In this document: positions 59,820 through 64,000 of the stretch, in pieces
How the letters are laid out: each line of letters begins with the position of its first letter
Numbering within the stretch: the stretch's first letter is position 1
Source: CAYUMU01 sp964445985
Lineage (GTDB): Bacteria > Planctomycetota > Planctomycetia > Pirellulales > S012-138
DNA length: 64,000 bases
Direction: 5' to 3'
Assembly: GCA_964445985.1 (NCBI GenBank)
Contig: CAYUMU010000023.1
Coordinates: 8,399 to 72,398 of the forward strand
Position numbers and translations under genes: made by a program
The notes under the pieces: model-generated
Told to the model about the DNA's origin: nothing
The model's database searches: none
What the model saw: only the letters and a program-made list of their open reading frames with translations

Positions 59820-62252
59820 ATGCGATTTCTCAGTTCTGGCTCAGGCGTGTTGAATGGCGAAGGTGCTTCAAGGCGGCTCTGGATTCGCGGCAGCGTACTG
59901 CTGGCGGCTTGCTGGTTGGCCTGGACCGCAGGGCCAGCCTCGGGTCGGGCGGCGGAGCTTGATCCGGCCGAAGTGAATCAATCGATCGAGCAAGCGATTC
60001 GCTACCTCAAGCGCACGCAAAAAGCCGATGGCTCGTGGCCCACTTGGGTTCGATATTCCACCACGCCGCTCTGCACGCTGGCGCTGCTGAACGCGGGTGT
60101 CGACCCTTCCGACGACCACGTAGCCAGGGCCTTGAGCGTGTTGCGAAAAGAAGATTATTCGCTCACCTACGAAGTATCGCTGCAATTGATGGCCCTTTGC
60201 GCCGGTCAGCCGGAAAAAGATCTGCTGCGGATTACCAACCTGTGCAAATGGCTCGTGCAAGAGCAAGTGCAAGGGGGAGCGAACCGCGGCGCCTGGGGTT
60301 ACCCCAACACGGCTGGCGACCCCTCCAATGCCCAATTTGCCCTGCTGGCGCTGTACGAAGCGGAACGCACGCTCGAACGGTACGAAGTGCTTTCGCCCAT
60401 TCCGCCCCGTACCTGGCAATGGGCGCTCGAATATTGGGAGAACTCACAGAGTCAACATACGGGCGGCTGGGGATACATGTCGAGCAATGCGCCGACCGGC
60501 AGCATGACCAGCGCCGGCATCGCCTCGCTGATCATTGCCAACGATCGCTTGGATTCGAGCGCGAGCCGCATCCAGGGCGGCCAGGTGCAATGCTGCGGAG
60601 ACCCGGCCCAGCAGAATCGCATTGCCTTGGGACTTGAATGGCTGGGGAACCACTTTTTTGTGGACCACAACCCCGGCATGGACCGTGGCATGTGGTGGTT
60701 GTATTACCTATATGCCTTGGAGCGCGTGGGGCGGCTGTCGCACGAGCGGCTCATCGGCGGCCACGACTGGTATCGCGAAGGCACGGCTGAACTGCTCAAG
60801 TACCAAGATAAAATCTCGGGCTCTTGGCGCGGCGTGGGCACCGCCGAGGCCGATGATCGGATTGCCACCAGTTTCTCACTGCTGTTCTTGGCCAAGGGTC
60901 GCCGGCCAACGCTGCTGGCCAAGCTCCAATACGGCCAGCCCGGCGACGTTGAATGGAATCGCCACCCCCAAGACGCCGCCAATCTTACCCGCTATGTGGA
61001 GACACGCTGGAAGCGCGATCTCACCTGGCACGTAGCTCGGGCTGAAAGCGCCACTGTCGATGACTTGCTCCAGGCGCCCGTGCTCTACATCAGCGGCAGC
61101 CAGGGCGTAGAAAGCCTGATGGCAAACAACGTGGTCGAAGCACTGCGGGAGTACGTTCACCGGGGTGGCTTCATCTTCGCCGAAGGCTGCTGCAACCCCA
61201 ACGGCAAGTTCGACCAAAGCTTCCGGGCTCTGATGGCCAAGGTGTTCCCGGAAAATCCTCTGCAACAGATTGGGCCGGAGCACGAGGTTTGGTTTTTCGA
61301 AGAAGTGCCGCCGCTAAAAACCATGTACGCTGGCCAACTGTACGGCGTGAACGTGGGTTGCCGCACCAGCGTGATCTACTGCCAGCACCCCAAGCAGAGC
61401 TTCCAATCGCTATCGTGCTACTGGGAATTGGCGCGGCTCGGCCGGCAACAACAGGTCTTGCCCGACCAGGTCAAGCTCGAAGTGGATACGGCTAAAGCGA
61501 TTGGCATCAACGTGTTGGCTTACGCCACGGGCCGGCAGCTTCGCTACAAGTATGAAATCCCCGAGCGAACCGAAGTCGCCGATATCGAGGGGGACGCCGA
61601 TCGAGCTCGGGTGATCATCGCCAAACTCCAGCACGACGGCGGCTGGAACGCCGCCCCCGGCGCGCTCCCTTCGCTGCAACGCGAATTGAGCCGGCAAGTC
61701 GGCATGCTGGTGCCCACCGATCAACGCGAGGTGAGCCTGCTCAGCCCCGGCGGCAAGCTGTTCGACTACCACATGCTGTTCTTGCATGGTCGAAACGAAT
61801 TCTCCTTCAACGAAGAAGAGCGAAAGCAACTGCGGCTCTACGTGGAAGAACGCGGCGGCCTGATTCTGGCCGACACCGTTTGTGCCAGCGAGGCCTTCGC
61901 CAGGAGCTTCCGTCGCGAAATGGGCCTGATCTTTCCCGAACACAAGCTGACCAGCATCCCCTCCGACGACCCGATTTATAGCAATAAATACGGGGGATTC
62001 GACCTGGCGACGGTGCAACGCGTGCAGCCAGCGAGAGGTCGCGCCGATGGGCCGGTCAAGGCCGATATTCGCGATGTTCCGCCCGAGCTAGAAGCGGTCA
62101 TCCTCGACGACGGGCGCTACGGCGTGATTTTTTCACCCTACGACCTGAGCTGCGCCCTGGAGAGTAAAGAAACCTTCCAGTGCCGGGGATATACCCGAGA
62201 ATCGGCGGCGCGAATCGGGATCAACGTGGTGCTCTATTCGCTGCACGAATAA
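59820..62252 (+). CDS. Secreted protein with prenyltransferase-like alpha/alpha barrel and two DUF4159 domains
   Basis: This encodes 810 residues from ATG at 59820, with a signal peptide (RRLWIRGSVLLAACWLAWTAGPASGRAAE). Residues 45-350 have repeats like IEQAIRYLKRTQKADGSWPT and WQWALEYWENSQSQHTGGWGYMSS, the pattern of squalene-cyclase/prenyltransferase barrels. Two regions follow with the DUF4159 pattern: LLAKLQYGQPGDVEWNRHPQ, with VVEALREYVHRGGFIFAEGCCN, and VIIAKLQHDGGWNAAPGALP, with QLRLYVEERGGLILADTVCAS. DUF4159 resembles a class I glutamine amidotransferase fold, but its role is unknown. The first Cys-containing site GCC and the second TVCAS may be equivalent positions. The DUF1501 gene follows 139 bases later. 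Confidence 0.87.
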   Translation: MRFLSSGSGVLNGEGASRRLWIRGSVLLAACWLAWTAGPASGRAAELDPAEVNQSIEQAIRYLKRTQKADGSWPTWVRYSTTPLCTLALLNAGVDPSDDHVARALSVLRKEDYSLTYEVSLQLMALCAGQPEKDLLRITNLCKWLVQEQVQGGANRGAWGYPNTAGDPSNAQFALLALYEAERTLERYEVLSPIPPRTWQWALEYWENSQSQHTGGWGYMSSNAPTGSMTSAGIASLIIANDRLDSSASRIQGGQVQCCGDPAQQNRIALGLEWLGNHFFVDHNPGMDRGMWWLYYLYALERVGRLSHERLIGGHDWYREGTAELLKYQDKISGSWRGVGTAEADDRIATSFSLLFLAKGRRPTLLAKLQYGQPGDVEWNRHPQDAANLTRYVETRWKRDLTWHVARAESATVDDLLQAPVLYISGSQGVESLMANNVVEALREYVHRGGFIFAEGCCNPNGKFDQSFRALMAKVFPENPLQQIGPEHEVWFFEEVPPLKTMYAGQLYGVNVGCRTSVIYCQHPKQSFQSLSCYWELARLGRQQQVLPDQVKLEVDTAKAIGINVLAYATGRQLRYKYEIPERTEVADIEGDADRARVIIAKLQHDGGWNAAPGALPSLQRELSRQVGMLVPTDQREVSLLSPGGKLFDYHMLFLHGRNEFSFNEEERKQLRLYVEERGGLILADTVCASEAFARSFRREMGLIFPEHKLTSIPSDDPIYSNKYGGFDLATVQRVQPARGRADGPVKADIRDVPPELEAVILDDGRYGVIFSPYDLSCALESKETFQCRGYTRESAARIGINVVLYSLHE

Positions 62253-62391
62253 TCGCGAAGCCACCCATATATCAGTTCGGGCAGCATCACCCCAGCGCGT
62301 TTTCGGCGGGAATGGACTACAATCAAACACAGGTCACCCACGTGCCAAAGCGGCAATACCTTCTCAGCAGATTGCGGAGATAACGGCACCC

Positions 62392-63858
62392 ATGAATGTA
62401 ACCCGTCGCCAAATGCTGGCTCAGGCAGGCTGCGGCTTTGGTCTGCTTGGCCTGGCAGGTTTGCTCGCCGATCAGGGTCTGCTGGAACCCCGCCTGGCAA
62501 CCGCCGCCGATTCGCTCGGCAATCGCTCGCTGGCTCCGCTCGCTCCGCGGCCCACCCACTTTGCTCCCAAGGCAACATCGGTCATTTGGATATTCGTGAA
62601 CGGCGGCCCCAGCCACGTGGATACCTGGGACCACAAGCCCGGCCTGGAGCGCCGCGACGGACTGAGCATCAAAGAGTTCGATCCCTCGTTTCAAGACACG
62701 ACCGGCTTTTTCAAGAATGCCGTGGGCAACCTGATGAAGTCGCCATTCGCCTTCCAACCTCGTGGCAAATGCGGCAAACAGGTTGCCAGCATTTTCCCCC
62801 ATTTGGGCGAGCACGTCGATCGGATGGCCTTCATCCACTCAGGGCATACCGAATCCAACAACCATTCCCCGGCCCTGTTCATGATGAACTGTGGCTTGCC
62901 GCGGATGGGTTTCCCCTGTGTTGGCTCCTGGGTGACCTATGGCCTGGGCAGCGAGAATCGCGACCTGCCTGGCTTTGTGGTCATGAGCGACCCCCAAGGC
63001 CGCGGCCTTCCCAAGGGCCATGCCGCCAATTGGAGCGCCGGCTTCCTCCCCGGCGTTTACCAGGGAACCCATCTGCGCCCCACCGGCGACCCGATCGAAA
63101 ACCTCAGCCCCAGCGCCAACCTGCAAGGCGCCGCGCAGCGCAATCAACTCGACCTGCTTAAAGAACTCAACGGCCTGCATCAGGCCCAGCACGCCAGCGA
63201 TTCTGAATTGGCCGCCCGCATTGAAAGCTTCGAGTTGGCCTTCCGCATGCAGTCGGCGGCGCCCGAGGCCGTGGACCTGGAAGCCGAGCCCGAGCACATT
63301 CATCGCCTATATGGCATCGACCGCCAGGAATGTGGACACGTGGCCCGACAGTGCCTCGTGGCGCGCCGCATGGTCGAACGGGGCGTGCGCTTCGTGCAGA
63401 TTTATTCTGGCGGCATGGAAAACCAGCGCTCTTGGGATGGCCACGCCGACATTGCCGGCAATCACAGCCAGTTTGCTGGCGAAACCGATCAACCCGTGGC
63501 GGCGCTGCTCACCGACCTGGCCCAGCGTGGACTGCTCGATCAAACCCTGGTGGTGTGGTGCGGCGAATTCGGCCGGCTCCCCATTGCCCAAACCGGCGCC
63601 AAGCCCGGCCGCGACCACAATCCCCACTGCTTCACGGCCTGGCTGGCCGGCGGTGGCGTGAAGGGCGGCGTAAGTTACGGCGAGTCGGACGAAATCGGCT
63701 ACAAAGCCGCCGTCGATCCCGTGCATGTGAACGACCTGCACGCCACGATCTTGCACCTGCTCGGCATGAACCACGAGCAACTCACCTACAAATACAACGG
63801 CCGCCGCTTCCGCCTCACCGATGTTGGCGGTCAGGTGATTAAGAAGATCCTTGCTTAG
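62392..63858 (+). CDS. DUF1501-family exported protein
   Basis: This encodes 488 residues. The start MNVTRRQMLAQAGCGFGLLGLAGLL is a twin-arginine-type leader. The body shows the DUF1501 (sulfatase-related fold) features: WIFVNGGPSHVDTWDHKP, GHTESNNHSPALFMMNCGLPRMGFP, the C-terminal LVVWCGEFGRLP and GRDHNPHCFTAWLAGGGVKGG, and HATILHLLGMNHEQLTYKYNGR at the end. It is likely exported folded. Many planctomycetes pair a DUF1501 gene with a DUF1549/DUF1553 partner; here the neighbour is a DUF4159 gene instead. Function is unknown. The 142 bases to the window's right edge show nothing. Confidence 0.93.
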   Translation: MNVTRRQMLAQAGCGFGLLGLAGLLADQGLLEPRLATAADSLGNRSLAPLAPRPTHFAPKATSVIWIFVNGGPSHVDTWDHKPGLERRDGLSIKEFDPSFQDTTGFFKNAVGNLMKSPFAFQPRGKCGKQVASIFPHLGEHVDRMAFIHSGHTESNNHSPALFMMNCGLPRMGFPCVGSWVTYGLGSENRDLPGFVVMSDPQGRGLPKGHAANWSAGFLPGVYQGTHLRPTGDPIENLSPSANLQGAAQRNQLDLLKELNGLHQAQHASDSELAARIESFELAFRMQSAAPEAVDLEAEPEHIHRLYGIDRQECGHVARQCLVARRMVERGVRFVQIYSGGMENQRSWDGHADIAGNHSQFAGETDQPVAALLTDLAQRGLLDQTLVVWCGEFGRLPIAQTGAKPGRDHNPHCFTAWLAGGGVKGGVSYGESDEIGYKAAVDPVHVNDLHATILHLLGMNHEQLTYKYNGRRFRLTDVGGQVIKKILA

Positions 63859-64000
63859 GCCGGCAGTAAAAGGTCGGGCGCCCCCAAGCCAAGGCCGGGA
63901 GCGGATACGCGCTTCTCAATCAAGCCTTTGCAACCTGGCAGCCGCGGCGGCGGGGTTGGGCTGTCGCGCTGGCCGCCCCAGGAACCACGCGATCGCGGCG

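Overview
The window looks like a planctomycete chromosome, probably of the Pirellulales type. The evidence is the gene set: DUF1501 and DUF4159 secreted proteins, a ceramidase-like secreted protein, WD40 and PQQ-like propeller proteins, Tat-type leaders, and frequent GTG/TTG starts with few strong Shine-Dalgarno sites. The DNA is GC-rich and carries many intergenic palindromic repeats. The assignment rests on content only; there is no rRNA or tRNA here, and I saw no CRISPR array. About 42 protein genes are supported.

Layout. 1-5.8 kb: a propeller/TPR protein (cut by the left edge), a WD40 protein, a small membrane protein and a VanZ-like protein. 6.3-11.5 kb: csrA, miaA, a GT39-type membrane glycosyltransferase carrying two in-frame 50 bp palindromic repeats, and a UbiB/AarF kinase. 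11.7-16.8 kb: a small protein kinase, a class-I amidotransferase-fold protein with its nucleophile lost, a two-gene nucleotidyltransferase module and an enolase-superfamily enzyme. 17.1-20.8 kb: a YihY/BrkB membrane protein, then ilvN and ilvC of branched-chain amino acid synthesis. 20.9-27.2 kb: five co-directional genes on the minus strand (cytidylyltransferase, degenerate HAD, CDP-glycerol-transferase-like GT-B, flippase, CDP-alcohol phosphatidyltransferase-like) that look like a surface-polymer locus. 27.4-32.6 kb: a HEAT protein, a ceramidase-like protein, an MlaF-MlaE-type fused ABC transporter and a sugar isomerase-like barrel.

32.8-41.8 kb is the most unusual part: three tightly packed minus-strand genes of 1112, 1104 and 780 residues, all divergent double-ring Clp/Hsp100-type AAA+ ATPases. 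They share a non-Clp N-terminal region, have lost the second-ring GYVG pore loop, and two of the three have a degraded Walker B in the first ring. The two long ones end in C-terminal regions with motifs of the peptide-chain-release-factor PCRF domain but no GGQ. They look like a co-translated, possibly hetero-oligomeric machine that I cannot match to a known system.

42-64 kb: a pyruvyl transferase-like protein, an SDR reductase, a solitary beta-class DNA methyltransferase with a TTG start, a second isomerase barrel, a HAD phosphatase, a D-aminoacylase-like secreted enzyme, a repeat-rich 0.7 kb gap, a DUF2306 membrane protein with a coupled small protein, a serine hydrolase, epmA, a 77 bp MITE in front of an NtrC-family regulator, a convergent hybrid histidine kinase, rph, a DUF4159 protein and a DUF1501 protein. 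Gene starts were re-chosen where a signal peptide, conserved family N-terminus or ribosome binding site pointed to an internal start.
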